The notes under the pieces were generated by a model, which ran no database searches, was not told where the DNA came from, and saw only the letters and a program-made list of their open reading frames with translations. Of a stretch of 64,000 nucleotides of DNA, positions 1-20,159 are shown in pieces. How positions within the stretch are numbered: the first letter of the stretch is position 1; each line of letters starts with the position of its first letter. The stretch is from assembly GCF_050003625.1 (NCBI RefSeq), contig NC_134401.1:71956442-72020441 (forward strand). Reading direction: 5' to 3'. The position numbers and the translations under genes were made by a program. The DNA is from Haematobia irritans (lineage: Eukaryota > Arthropoda > Insecta > Diptera > Muscidae).

Positions 1-923
1 AATTTGGACAATTTTTATATTTCCCCTTAGCGTACAATTTAATAGAGAATTGGTAAGTTTTATATTAAAACTTTGGGTTTCTTTCAACTAGAATATTTAT
101 TTTATTATATCTTTCACATCGATAACAACACAGTTTTATGAGTTTATTTAGAATACTTCATTATTTCTCTAATTGTTTTAGGTACAAATTTTATGAGATA
201 CGTTTTCCAAAGAAAAATTGAATTCCTTGCACCATTTGATAAAATGCCCCCAAATATGGTAAGTTACAAGCTAAAATGAAGAACTAAAAATTATATTTCA
301 TTACATGGTGTTAATTTTTAACAATTTTCATTTTTGTTTCCATTTTTTCCAGCAAGATATGTAAAAAAATTACCTACGATGAATAAAAAAGGATAAGTCA
401 AAATGTCCAAACAGCGGGTTCAAATGAACTAAATACTCTCTGTTCCACGTGGTCATAATTTTTATTCACAAAAAACATTGTATTAAGAAATTTCATCATA
501 AGTTTTTATAATAAAGTACTTTTGCTTAAAGAAAGTTTAATTTTAATGTATGAAAATTTTCATAATAGTAAAACGGTTTGTTGTTCCTTTAATTATTTAA
601 TTTCTCTGTACTGTGGAATGATTGATTTATTTATAGTTTAGTCGTCGACATTTTAAAGACACTGTTAACCAATTATTATTATCGGGTTTCCCACAAAATA
701 AGAAAGTAAACCAAAATAATACTGACTTTTTAACTTGGTAGGGGTATATAAATCTTATGGTGTTGTAAAAATGAACTAAACTACAATGTTATAGATGAAC
801 TAAACTTTAAGAGAATTATAAACTAGACAAGTTGCAAAAAAAATCTTAAGGGCTAAATCATGGTCAATATTACTACAGTTTAGTTCATTTTGCAATGGAA
901 ATGGGTTCACTGTTTTTTCAGTG
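1..923. other. AT-rich DNA without a confirmed gene
   Basis: No transposon signature is recognised here. Three stretches look like short exons bounded by splice-like sites on the plus strand: 31-52 (acceptor ccccttag, donor gtaagt), 182-258 (acceptor attgttttag, donor gtaagt) and from 353 (acceptor ttttttccag). The reading frames do not join cleanly across all three and I recognise no protein. They may be the tail of a host gene or chance. Confidence 0.3.
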
Positions 924-1718
924 TGCAAGGCGGCTATGTTTATGCCAAAATCATAAACATATCTTTATTTGGTCTTGGGTCTCTTCTATACCCGTTTTTG
1001 ACATGTACTACGTTTTAAATAGGTATATGACGTTTTCGACGTTTTTGACAGAAAAACCTTTTTGACAAAAAATTGCTACTTGGACCATCTCTGATCTCTC
1101 TAATAATTTTTTATAAGAATAAAATAATCATTTTTACAATGCAGGGTCTCAGAAGGATTCGAACCCGTACATCAAGATATGATTGTGATTACTGGTATTA
1201 ATAAAAAAAAATCACTTGTGGTCTACACAGGTAAATTATTATTTTTAAATGCTAGGTAATACTGCTACTAGTAACTTTTTGATTACCGGTATTACTGGAA
1301 CAATCACCAGTTTTTGCTGGGAAAATATTTTATTTTCTTAACTGATTAGTCACGATGTAGTTTCTACTTTGGAGTAATGAGAGAAACTGATGACGGTGCA
1401 TTTCCTTTTATTTCATTACCATCGTTAAGGCCGGTAGCTTTTCCTTCCCATAGGAAATGTATTGCTATTTATTCTAACGAAATTTTCGATAGCGTTAAAC
1501 TGACTGTAATAGTATTGCCAAAAGCACATATTAGAGAGATCAGAGATGGTCCAAGTAGCAATTTTTTGTCAAAAAGTTTTTTCTGTCAAAAACTTGTAGA
1601 CGTCGAAAACGTCATATACCTATATAAAACGTAGTACATGTCAAAAACGGGTATAGAAGAGACCCAAGACCAAATAAAGATATGTTTATGATTTTGGCAT
1701 AAACATAGCCGCCTTGCA
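924..1718. mobile_element. Foldback DNA element with about 180-bp inverted repeats
   Basis: The left arm (924-1104, beginning tgcaaggcggctatg) is repeated in reverse complement at 1529-1718 with only small differences. About 420 bp of AT-rich DNA separate the arms, with no transposase reading frame. This is the structure of a non-autonomous foldback element or MITE. A stretch at 1155-1166 on the minus strand resembles an RNA polymerase III B box (ggttcgaatcc). No clean target duplication is seen, so the superfamily is open. Confidence 0.8.
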
Positions 1719-1970
1719 GTACGGCTGCAATTCAGATTCACGTCCATCATACTTTAGATTCAGACTCCGTTGGTTATGAGAAATGTTTAAATAATTCTAT
1801 TCACTTAGCTATGCTAAAACTTATAGACTATATGCATTTGTGATTTAATATTTCAGTCAATTTGTTTTTTTTTTTTTTCAAGTTGATTGTATATAATTAA
1901 TGCTATTTTAAGTTAGTTTGCATTTTTTTGCAATAATTCTGATAGTGCGATTGTTCAGTTTGTGTTTGGT

Positions 1971-2740
1971 TTAGAAAGAAGACAAAGTGTATTTTGGACA
2001 TAGGCCGTAGAGCTTCCAACCGAAAATAGTGTTTTGTGCGGTGTGTAGCCCATCTCGATTGTCGAATTTTTTCTTAATGAGTGACGGATTCCTTCGGTGT
2101 GGTCATACTTACTCTACTTGTAGTTTTGAGGATAGTCTGAACTTGGATTCTTGAATCGTGAATTGATGTTAAGGTGAGTAGACAAATTGTCTCATTATCG
2201 AGTGCCAGCGTAGTTAAATTTAGTTTGTCAACGGGGTTAGAGGATATTATACTCGTTCTAGCGCCAGAATCCAATATGCATCTCAATTTCTTGTAACCGT
2301 TCTTTGTCTTAATAGTTGCTAATATAGTAGGTAGAAGTGTAATGGAGTTTTGGTTAAAAAGTGCTGACAAAGAAGTTTGGCCATCAGATGAAGAACTTTT
2401 TGTTGTAGCAACCGTCGGGAGCTCTCTTTTGAACGGTTTTGTGGATTTTGGCGAGGATGGCTGAGGATAATCTCTGTTTGTGGAACCTTTTTTGCACTGT
2501 AGCCAGGGATGTGAATGCAAGAGGGTATGATGGTTTTGATGACATATGCGACAGTCAGTCTTCGTGGAGCACTTTCCGTCTGAGGGTTTGTGGGACAAAC
2601 AGTTCACACAGTACCCGAAAGATTTAACGGCATGTCTTCTTTGGGTGACGTTCATCGAAAGAAATCGGCTGCATTTTCTGAGAGCATGTTCACGTCTACA
2701 AAGTCGACAGGTGTATGGACGACGGTGACTCGTTTGGTTA
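1971..2740 (-). pseudogene. BEL-1 extra 3' ORF: zinc-knuckle and protease-like protein
   Basis: This frame lies 175 bp after the BEL-1 pol stop. It opens with a CX2CX3HX4C knuckle (CRLCRREHALRKC, first Cys codon at 2709-2707), then a CX2C...C motif and a CX2CX3HH element ending in TLLH, the usual zinc-knuckle order of BEL/Pao Gag. A spacer follows, then an aspartic-protease-like segment with LDSGA. A frameshift near 2074 separates a last piece containing AQNTIFGW, and a stop at 1971 ends it. In an ordinary element this domain sits before reverse transcriptase, but here it follows integrase. The two other copies (41175-42011 and 57621-58026) make a chance fragment unlikely. Function unknown; a nucleocapsid or protease-like role is inference. 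Confidence 0.75.
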
Positions 2741-2883
2741 CGCAGGAAAAAACGTTTAAAAGAAAACAGTTGGAATTCATTTATACCGAAAACAGTAAGG
2801 CATATCTATTTCGGCACAGTAAGGCATATCTCAGACAATCGACAAAGGCAAGGACGAAAAAATTGTTTTTAAATTAGTTTGTA

Positions 2884-7407
<4,524 letters not shown>

Positions 7408-7507
7408 NNNNNNNNNNNNNNNNNNNNNNNNNNNNNNNNNNNNNNNNNNNNNNNNNNNNNNNNNNNNNNNNNNNNNNNNNNNNNNNNNNNNNNNNNNNNN
7501 NNNNNNN
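7408..7507. other. Assembly gap of 100 N
   Basis: Exactly one hundred Ns interrupt LINE copy B before a TA tract. A round 100 is a usual placeholder for a gap of unknown size. Confidence 0.99.

Positions 7508-10889
<3,382 letters not shown>

Positions 10890-10966
<77 letters not shown>
10890..10966. repeat. (TA)n microsatellite
   Basis: About 77 bp of TA repeats mark the right end of the palindrome. The left arm has no TA tract at the matching point. Confidence 0.97.
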
Positions 10967-12028
<1,062 letters not shown>

Positions 12029-12369
12029 TAAGTGAAGACAACTTGACGTATACATGGAGGAAAGCGGTGTATGTTATGCTTGCACTTAAAAATAATGTGC
12101 TAGAAAGAAAACGAGGGCGAGAGAGAAAGAGAGTAGAGAAAAATGATAAATAAAGTATAGGTTGCTGAGAACTCGTTCATATTACATTTTTTGTATATAA
12201 ATAAATATTTAGGGTGCAATATTCAAATAAATCACAAACATTTTTATTTGTATTCAAACACAATTATATTTAAAACATTTTGATGCACGCTGTTTAGAAA
12301 AATTTAGGTATTAACTATATGTGGCCTTAAAGAAAGATGTGCTTAGAGTGAAACAAAACATGTTTGTAC

Positions 12370-12694
12370 AGAAGAAACAATTTTGTGTACCAGAATATGT
12401 TGGAGACAGTTATGCTACCATACGCTGAGGAAAATATGGCACTTGTTTGGAGATTTCAGAGCAGGATAACGACCCGAAACACTCATCAAAGTTGGTGAGT
12501 GGATGGTTTCAGTCCACCGACCTTAATCCCATTGAAAACCTCTGGGGCGAACTCAACAGGCAACTCTGTATGCTTCCCTGCAGCTATAAAAACAATTGTG
12601 GGAAAATATTGAAAAAGTATGGTATAATATACAGGTAGATATTTGCCGTAATTTAAGTTCATCCATGCCAAAGAGAACTGAAGCAAACACTAAC
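12370..12694 (+). pseudogene. Tc1-like transposase C-terminal fragment
   Basis: Fragments in more than one frame match the end of Tc1-type DDE transposases: QDNDPKHSSK around the second Asp, DLNPIENLWGELNR around the third acidic residue, and a terminal SMPKR piece near 12665. The fragment is cut at 12694 by the BEL-4 5' LTR. The target duplication ctaac reappears at 19849, so the rest of this element should lie after 19854, but it is too decayed to read. Confidence 0.7.
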
Positions 12695-13225
12695 TGTTTA
12701 TTCACCATGATTTATTTATTTTGTTTGGCAAAATAAAATAAATCTCTAATAGAATAAAAATTAAAATCTGCTGCCCATTTCATTCTCATTCTTGCTATAT
12801 TGCAGCCAATCCAAAGGTGGTAATTCATACGTCAGGTATTGAATGGCACACGCAAGAACATTTACCTTGCGTATGCTATTCAAGCTACCAGCCAAACAAT
12901 ATGAAATTCAACACCGGTCATTGGCTTCATGTGGAAAAAGAGTTTTCTTTTCATTTACTTATTTTATTTTTGTTGTTATTATTACTTTCTTGTATTAACT
13001 ATTAGTATATAAGGCAGAATAAATTTAATAAAGATGATCACTACGCTTAAAAACCTTGCTGTTTTAACTAACGTGATTCTTTCTTTTCTTGGTGTATCAC
13101 CTAGTAAAGAATTTTAAACCCCCTTTAAAAGAAAAGTTCTGGTGTACTACCAGGACTACCAACAAACAATTTATTCTGGTGTACCACCAGAATATACGCT
13201 GAGCAAACAAGCTCAAGCACTAACA
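12695..13225 (+). repeat. BEL-4 5' LTR
   Basis: 531 bp, from TGTTTATTC to CACTAACA. Relative to the 3' LTR it lacks 41 bp after gaaaaagag near 12940. It contains tatataagg followed by aataaattt near 13005-13030, plausible promoter and polyadenylation elements. Confidence 0.92.
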
Positions 13226-13565
13226 TTTTGTGCCTGCAACCACTCATCAGGATTCTTTGTGCCTGTAACTACTCATCAGGACCCTTTGTGCCTGCAACCA
13301 CTCATCAGGACTCTTTGTGCCTGCAACCACTCATCAGGAACCTTTGTGCCTGCAACTACTCATCGGGACCCTTTGTGCCTGCAACTACTCATCAGGACCC
13401 TTTGAGCCTCCAACTACTCATCAGGACCCTTTGTGCCTACAACTACTCATTAGGACCCTTTATGCTTACAATTACTCAACAGGACCTTCGTTCCTATCGA
13501 CAATCAACAGGATCTTCGTCTCTACAATTAATCAATAGGACCTTTGCTCCTATAACCTGTAACAA
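13226..13565 (+). repeat. 29-bp tandem repeat in the BEL-4 leader
   Basis: Starting directly after the LTR, a unit like ccctttgtgcctgcaaccac plus tcatcagga is repeated about 11-12 times. The first copies are almost identical and the last are progressively degenerate towards gag. No conventional primer-binding site beginning TGG is seen at the LTR edge, so the array may have replaced or displaced it. Frames across the array are artefacts of the repeat. Confidence 0.9.
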
Positions 13566-13594
13566 TCAACTTTCGTTACTGTTACCAATCAACG

Positions 13595-14371
13595 ATGGAA
13601 ACTCAGGTTGAGCTCCTCCGACAGCTGATGGATATCGGCGAGGGCATCACCAACTTCATCAGAAATATTAGGAAAGATTCAAAAGGCCGAAAAACCGCAG
13701 CATATTACCAAGACCGACTGGCTAGACTGAATGCAGCCTGGAAGGAATTCGAAGAAGTTGACAACCAGCTACGATGTTCAGAGGGTGTCGATCCGTCCAG
13801 CGAATACTTCGTTTCCGGTTATTATGACAAGATCAAAAGCATTCCTTGGAATATATAAAATTAATGGAACATGAGCTCGTCGAGAAAGTCCAAACGTCAG
13901 ACGCAAAGAACCCTCAAAACGTACAACCCTTGCATACGGAGAACGAACTGGTTGGTGCCACTAGCGGTCACGACGGTCTTATTAGCCGTTCGTCGGGAAA
14001 AATGGCAGCTCTGGGTCGGCAACTAGAATGTTTGCAATTTAGTGGTCAGGAAAGAACCTACTATGAGGTGAAAGTGGCCACAATAAACCGTCTGTGGCAA
14101 CAGCTAGAGAATCTTAGCGACAATGTTCTAGACAAGTACCTAGACCCAGAGCTACTCGGGTACAATGCAGCATAATACATTTGGCTCGAGAAAGAGGCCC
14201 AGGCAGCAGTTATCCAACTCTCTAGTGCCAGCAGGGATTCCGAGTCCGGAAAGCCGACATTGCATCATTTGTAAGAAGGACTTTCACCAATTATACCGAT
14301 GCCAGGAATTCGCTCTACTTAGCACAAAACACCGCCTCAATCTTATACTGGGGCAGAAGGCATTCCACTAA
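13595..14371 (+). pseudogene. BEL-4 gag remnant
   Basis: The start codon at 13595 (METQVELLRQL) opens an N-terminal Gag segment of 87 residues, ended by a stop. A second frame (13846-14175) and a third (14165-14371) follow. The last contains a zinc knuckle, CIICKKDFHQLYRC. The middle of Gag is shortened compared with BEL-3. Capsid assembly and RNA packaging would be its role, but the frames are broken. Confidence 0.85.
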
Positions 14372-14514
14372 ACAAAGCACGGCATTCCACTAAACAATGC
14401 ACGGTTTTAGGCCGCTGCCAAAAATATGGGAGAAAGCACCATACGCTCGTTCACCTGGAACAACCTCCCACACAACCCTCTAATTCCTCAATTAAATCAA
14501 TCAAAGGAGATCAC

Positions 14515-17500
14515 ATGGAACACACCATAACACCAGCATCAGCAACAACTTCCAACCAATCCACGGCGGCTTCGCTTATCACTACCCCATCCGTTATAGC
14601 TGAAAGTGTGGCCTTAAACTCTGAATCTCGAAGGCCCTATATTATACTAGGAACTGCATTGGTCAAGATTAAGGCGAATGGTCTGGAAAGCGAATGCAAA
14701 GTAATACTCGACTCGGTATCTTAAGTCAACCTAATTACGGAAATATTAGTAGCACGACTCGGACTACCAAGTAGGTCTACGACTATGTCAATCAGTGTAT
14801 AGGAAGAAATCAGACCAAGGTTCAACACAGAGTGAACATTTCGCTCCAGTCGATATCCAACAATTTCTCTACGCGCTTGGAGGCATTCGTACTACCACAA
14901 ATAATTATTCCCAACCTGCTCAATTTATTCACATTGATAAATGGCTAATTCCCAACAATGTAACGCTGGCAGACCCTACCTTCAACTGTCCGGGCAAAAT
15001 CGACATCCTATTAGGCGCAGAATATTGTCATCAGCTACTCGCTATCGGACAAATCCAACTAGGAGACAATCTTGCAAAACATAATACTTGGGTGGATAGC
15101 ATCAGTGAAGGTATCTGATCAACACTTGCAAACATCAATATGTGGGGTACTAACTGATGAAGACAGCATGAACCAGACAATAGAACGATTCTGGAAACTG
15201 GAAGAAATCGATTATACGCAGAAACAATTATCGATATATGACGCACAGCGCGAAGCTTACTTTAATCAGCATACTGGACGTGACAAAGAAGGAAGATTCA
15301 TCGTAAGGTTCCTATTTTGTGCCGAACCAAGTTCTTTAGGAGAGTCACATAGTCTCGCTTTCAACCGTTTTGTCATTGTAACGGCGTCTATCCAAAGACA
15401 TTATCTTAAAACAACAATACAGAGTTTATGGAGGAGTACGAAGCACTATGTGACAGGAGCAAAATATTTTATTCCCCACCACTGCGTTCTACGACCTGAA
15501 AGCAGCACCACTAAACATCGAGTTGTATTCGATGCTTCAACAAAAACATCATCTGCAAAGTCACTGAACGATGTTTTGCATACTGGCCCAACACTACATA
15601 ATGATCTGTTTGCTATTCTGCTACGCTTCAGATTGCCACGTTTCGTGTTTACCACCGACATAGAAAAAATGTTTCGTCAAATACTGATGCATCCTAAAGA
15701 CAGACCATATCAGATTATCCTGTGGAGAAACTATACCACTGAACCTATCAACTACTTCACATTAAATACCGTTACATACGGAACCCGACCAGCCTCCTAT
15801 CTGGCAATTAGATGCTTGAAAGAAATAAGCCCGGAAAACAAGAGGCATTTTCCTTTAGCAGCCAGTTTTTTGGAAAAGAACTTCTATGTGGATGTTGGTC
15901 TGGGCGGAGCAGACAGCTTGAATACAGAAGAAGTTAGCCTTGACTTCACCACAGAGGACACCAATTATACCAAAACTTTTGGATTGGCCTGGTTACCCAA
16001 AGCTGACCAACTTAAAGTAAAAGTCAACCTAGCGCCAATCAGGTCAGTGACCAAAAGGACGGTCACTTCAGATCTTGCACGTATTTCGACCCCCTAGGTT
16101 TGCTATCTCCTGTAGTCGTCCGGGCGAAAATATTTGTCCTAGAACTGTGGAATCTAAATCTCTCATGGGATGAAGCTGTACCTTCAAAATTCGACTATCG
16201 ATGGCGAAACTTTAGAGGTAACCTCAAGTCACATAACGTATTTCTCAAAACACTCAACTTCATATCTTCAGGAAAGGCATACGGGGCAGCAGTATACATT
16301 AGAACAATCTTACCGAATAAGATTATACTTGTAAACCTCCTTTATGCGAAATCCCGGGTAGGACCCCTTAAACAACAAACGCTTCCAAGGCTAGAATTGT
16401 GCGCTGCACAGCTGGGAGCTAACTTGGCGGTTAAAGTCAAGCGCGATTTAGACATGATGACAGTACCCACGTACTATTGAACTGATTCCACAATAGTGTT
16501 AAATTGGATCAACTCAAGATCATCCTCCTTTCACACCTTTGTCGTGTTGTCTTGAATTGAAGTAATACGATTATGCTTCAATTCAAGACAACACGACTCC
16601 TGAACAATGGAGACACGCTAGTTCCAAGGATAACCCAGCAGACATCATATCTAGGGGATTAGACCCACATCAGTTACCACAAACAACTCAATGGATGCAC
16701 GGACCATTCTTTCTTCACGGAGACGAGAACATTGGCCTCGTGCGTTTCTTCTCTCTCCTGATTCGAATATCACTGAACGAAAGCAGAACCTCCACAACCT
16801 AATGTTGGCCGTTCTTCTTGTACAGAATACTTCTTGTACAGAATAAACCACAGGAATTCCTTTAAGACACTCCAACGAATTGTTGCTTTTGTTCTGAGAT
16901 TTATTAAAAATTCCAAAACCCGTAAAGAAGAACGACAAAACAGGCCAACCCTCACTCCCTTTGAACTTCACGATTCACTTATCGTCATAGTTCGTATAGC
17001 ACAGCATTCTAACTTCAAAGAAGACATTCTACAACTGGAGAAGCATATAGATTTTAAAGGTTCAAGTCAAATCAAAAGTTTGTCGCAGTTCTTGGACGAA
17101 CATACAGTTTTAAGAGTTGGAGGCAGACTACAAGAATTAACTTTGAGTTTTAATGCTAAACATCCCATGCTTTTGCCATTCAATGATCCAATGAGTCGAT
17201 TAATCTTCGAATCGTTACATAAGGAAAATAAGCATTGCGGAAAATAAGACTAGCGCACTCCTTGCTACGGTGAGACAACGCTTCTGGCCCATCAAAGGAG
17301 AGCAACAATGTGCAAGATCAAAACCAAAGCTTCTGAAATAAATTATGGGAAATTTGCCAGAAACAAGAGTAACGCCTGCAAGGCCCTTCATAAACGCAGG
17401 GGTAGATTATTGCGGACCAATCTGGGTACATTGCAAAACAAGAGGAAAACGACCTCAGAAAGCATACCTTGTGATATTTTGCTGCTTTTCAACAAAGGCG

Positions 17501-18168
17501 GTTCACCTAGAACTTGTGACGGACCTTACAACCGATGCCTTCATTGGGGCGTTGAAAAGATTCATTGTTCGAAGGGGCCATTGCCAAAACCTATATTGTG
17601 ATAACGCTACCAACTTCGTGGGAGCAAAAAATCAACTCGCAGAGCTGTCAACCTTGTTATTCTCAACGACGGCTCAAGAAAAAATACAACGAGAATGTGC
17701 AACTAGAAGCATTACTTTCCACTTTATACCTCCGTGATCTCCTCATTTCCGTGGACTTTGGGAAGCAGCTGTAAAATCCCCTAAAGGTCTTCTGATAAAG
17801 GAAATATCGAGTGCATCCTTGACATATGAAGAAATAGATACCATTGTCATAGAGGTTGAAGCGATACTAAACTCTAGGCCAATAGCACCACTACAGTCCA
17901 AGCAACATCATCAACCTTGGCAAAACGATGGGAGTTAGAATCCCGAGTAAAACACCAATTCTGGAAAAGATGTTCCCAGGAATATCTCAATAAACTCCAG
18001 CAGCGTAATAAATGGCAAACTAAGGCTCAAAATCTGCAATTGGGTACTATAGTCACAATTAAAGATAACTTGCCTGTCATGAACTGGCGACTTGGTAAAG
18101 CATTGAAACTTTTCCAGGGTCAGATGGAACAAGCTAATGACGAAAGAAGAGATAATTCGCTTCTGTAA
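14515..18168 (+). pseudogene. BEL-4 pol remnant (protease, RT, RNase H, integrase)
   Basis: In order: protease with LDSVS then a stop (DSG lost, 14705-14724) and a DILLGAEYCHQ segment; RT from 15072 with FTTDIEKMFRQIL and a catalytic box reading YVDV instead of YVDD near 15890; a deletion after that box; RNase H-type LPRLELCAAQLG near 16385; integrase pieces at 16834-17247 and 17345-17737 (catalytic Asp in YCDNATNFVGA) and C-terminal LNKLQQRNKW near 17985. Stops and frameshifts throughout; inactive. A 22-bp perfect hairpin interrupts the RNase H/connection region at 16541-16597. Confidence 0.9.
16541..16597. repeat. Perfect 22-bp hairpin in BEL-4 pol
   Basis: 16541-16562 is the exact reverse complement of 16576-16597, with a 13-base loop. 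The right arm fits the expected pol reading (IQD...EQWRH), while the left arm occupies the place of ordinary pol codons. It looks like a template-switch copy of the right arm. Confidence 0.9.
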
Positions 18169-19115
18169 CATATACTCCCAAACATATTTTGCTTCAAGCA
18201 TATACATTTTTGGGTATTGCCCAAACATTTATATGTTTGATCTCTTCCAATATATAATATGTCTGAAAGCATATTGGTCTAAACAATATATGTTTGAGTA
18301 GTCTAAGTTCCAAACATTTTGTATATTTGCATCCAAATTCAATAATGTAGTCTTCCAAAAAACAATATATTATTATGTGACCATATAATATGTTTGGAAG
18401 CATTTTGCACCCAAAAATATTATATGCTTAAAAAAATTCTCCCAAACAATATTGTGCTCAAAATTTTATTTATTTATTTATATATTTACAATCATAATGA
18501 ATTATGAAAATAAACAGGTAATATAGGTGCTAACAACATAGGTTTTCGACCTGAATGCTCAAAATTTTGTTTCTGCCTAATTGTATATTCCCTCACATCT
18601 TTCTCACTTCCACGATATTTTTTAGTTCTTAGCACCTTTTTCTGTAATACAAACATTGTAGAAGAAATTATTCAATTTTATGATTTTTTTTATTTTAATT
18701 TTACCTTTTGCCGGACGGGGATTCGAACAGCGGACCACACAGTTTGTAAGGATCAAAGAAGTAGCTGATCAATTGCCCAAGGGGAAATAAAATGTTAATT
18801 TTGTAATAACAAGCAACAACCACCAACTTAATTCAATATCGCTCCCTGTTAAATAGCGCTCCAAGCTACTAAACACATATATGTTTATAGGCTATTTCTA
18901 AATTAATATATGTTTGCATCCAAGCATATTATATTTACAAACATTTTATGTCCCAAACATAATATGTTCTAACATATTAACATATATGTCCCAAACATGT
19001 TATGCTAGTTTATGAACATTATATGCTTGCACTCAAAAATATTGTGTTTAAAAATTTGTTTTCCAAACATATAATGTTTATAGCCAAACATATGAAAAAC
19101 AGTCTTTTTCATCCG
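18169..19115. repeat. Unclassified AT-rich insertion with many aaacatat/atatgttt motifs
   Basis: Between BEL-4 integrase and its 3' end lies about 950 bp unlike BEL. Both flanks (18170-18460 and 18880-19100) are dense in caaacata and tatgtttg motifs in both orientations, which could fold extensively, as in some fly MITEs. The middle carries a retroposon (18468-18555) and, on the minus strand near 18720-18785, a tRNA-like stretch with a B box (gttcgaatcc). No transposase is present and exact ends are not resolved. Confidence 0.55.
18468..18555 (-). mobile_element. Ultra-short retroposon, copy 1
   Basis: About 88 bp, read on the minus strand from caggtcgaaaacctatg to an ataaat-repeat tail. A 13-bp direct repeat, tgctcaaaatttt, flanks it at 18455-18467 and 18556-18568. 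The target duplication plus A-rich tail is the hallmark of LINE-driven retroposition. The second copy at 20829-20914 starts at the same base, so this may be a complete tiny SINE rather than a random LINE truncation. Confidence 0.75.
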
Positions 19116-19276
19116 TGCACAGCGCTGCATCCAGCGACAAAGACAATGGTTCACCACCTCCAAAACGTGTAAACCTGACAACAACCAACATGCGTATATC
19201 ACCACAACTATCTACGCAACCGGAATTAGCTTATGCAAGCCTATCAAAATTATTCACGACCCCCCTGGCCGCAATA
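19116..19276 (+). pseudogene. Possible start of a BEL-4 env-like frame
   Basis: A short frame has a basic stretch (PPPKRVNL) and ends in a hydrophobic run just before the 3' LTR. In BEL-3 the env frame opens similarly, with a basic segment then a signal-like hydrophobic stretch. The rest is missing, and no purine tract precedes the 3' LTR, so a deletion probably removed it. The match is by position and character only. Confidence 0.3.
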
Positions 19277-19848
19277 TGTTTATTCTCCACGATTTATTTA
19301 TTTTGTTTGGCAAAATAAAATAAATCTCTAATAGAATAAAAATTAAAATCTGTTGCCCATTTCATTCTCATTCTTTCTATATTACAGCCAATCCAAAGGT
19401 GGTAATTCATACGTCAGGTATTGAATGGCACACGCAAGAACATTTACCTTGCGTATGCTATTCAAGCTATTAGCCAAACAATATGAAATTCAACACCGGT
19501 CATTGGCTTCATATCGAAAAAGAGTTCAACTGCAGCATAAGCAATTCCGGCAAATAATTCGACTGTTTTCTTTTCATTTACTTATTTTATTTTTGTTGTT
19601 ATTATTACTTTCTTGTATTAACTATTAGTATATAAGGCAGAATAAATTTAATAAAGATGATCACTACGCTTAAAAACCTTGCTGTTTTAACTAACGTGAT
19701 TCTTTCTTTTCTTGGTGTATCACCTAGTAAAGAATTTTAAACCCCCTTTAAAAGAAAAGTTCTGGTGTACTACCAGGACTACCAACAAACAATTTATTCT
19801 GGCGTACCACCAGAATATACGCTGAGCAAACGAGCTCAAGCACTAACA
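19277..19848 (+). repeat. BEL-4 3' LTR
   Basis: 572 bp, same termini as the 5' LTR and retaining the 41 bp missing there. Followed by the duplicated target ctaac. Confidence 0.92.
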
Positions 19849-19853
19849 CTAAC

Positions 19854-20159
19854 CAACTTTCGTATAAATTCGTATAAATACTGTCCACATAAAATTCGAC
19901 GAATTTCTTGAATTTACATTATTTTAAGTTATGTTTGTTTACTTATAAATATGTTTACTTTATAAATTAATCCGAAATGTTTAATAAAAAGTATAAATTA
20001 TAAAAACAATGGCCTCGTTAAAAAAATACTCGCACATATTTTTCAGTCCACATGTGTATGTGTGACATTTGGAGCAAACCGCTATGTACATGTCTGAAGT
20101 ACTTAAATAACACAACGTAAAAAACAATAACGTGCATAGTTTTAGCACACCCTTCAACA
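19854..20159. other. Non-coding DNA after BEL-4
   Basis: AT-rich sequence, presumably the continuation of the Tc1-like target of BEL-4. No readable coding remnant or terminal repeat. Confidence 0.4.

Larger units (their letters stand above)
12695..19848 (+). mobile_element. BEL-4: BEL/Pao LTR retrotransposon with target duplication
   Basis: Direct repeats at 12695-13225 and 19277-19848 start with TG and end with CA, and the 5-bp duplication ctaac flanks them (12690-12694 and 19849-19853). Between them are a tandem-repeat leader, decayed gag and pol, an unrelated AT-rich insertion and a possible env start. About a dozen LTR differences plus one 41-bp deletion in the 5' LTR suggest a moderately old insertion. 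All coding parts are broken. It landed in a Tc1-like fragment. Confidence 0.92.

Noticed and set aside
1141..1220. tRNA gene suggested by ggattcgaaccc
   Set aside because: Only the B-box-like string is present; no cloverleaf can be drawn.
1377..1634. An 85-residue frame
   Set aside because: Lies largely in the inverted-repeat arm of the foldback element; no recognisable protein and no codon pattern.
13142..13611. Overlapping frames with repeated CNHSSG/LCACN-like units, and the repeat array as a CRISPR
   Set aside because: The frames are translations of a 29-bp tandem array. There are no distinct spacers, so it is not a CRISPR.
18710..18790. A tRNA gene on the minus strand
   Set aside because: The B box is present but the T stem and acceptor do not pair. 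Better seen as a tRNA-derived remnant.
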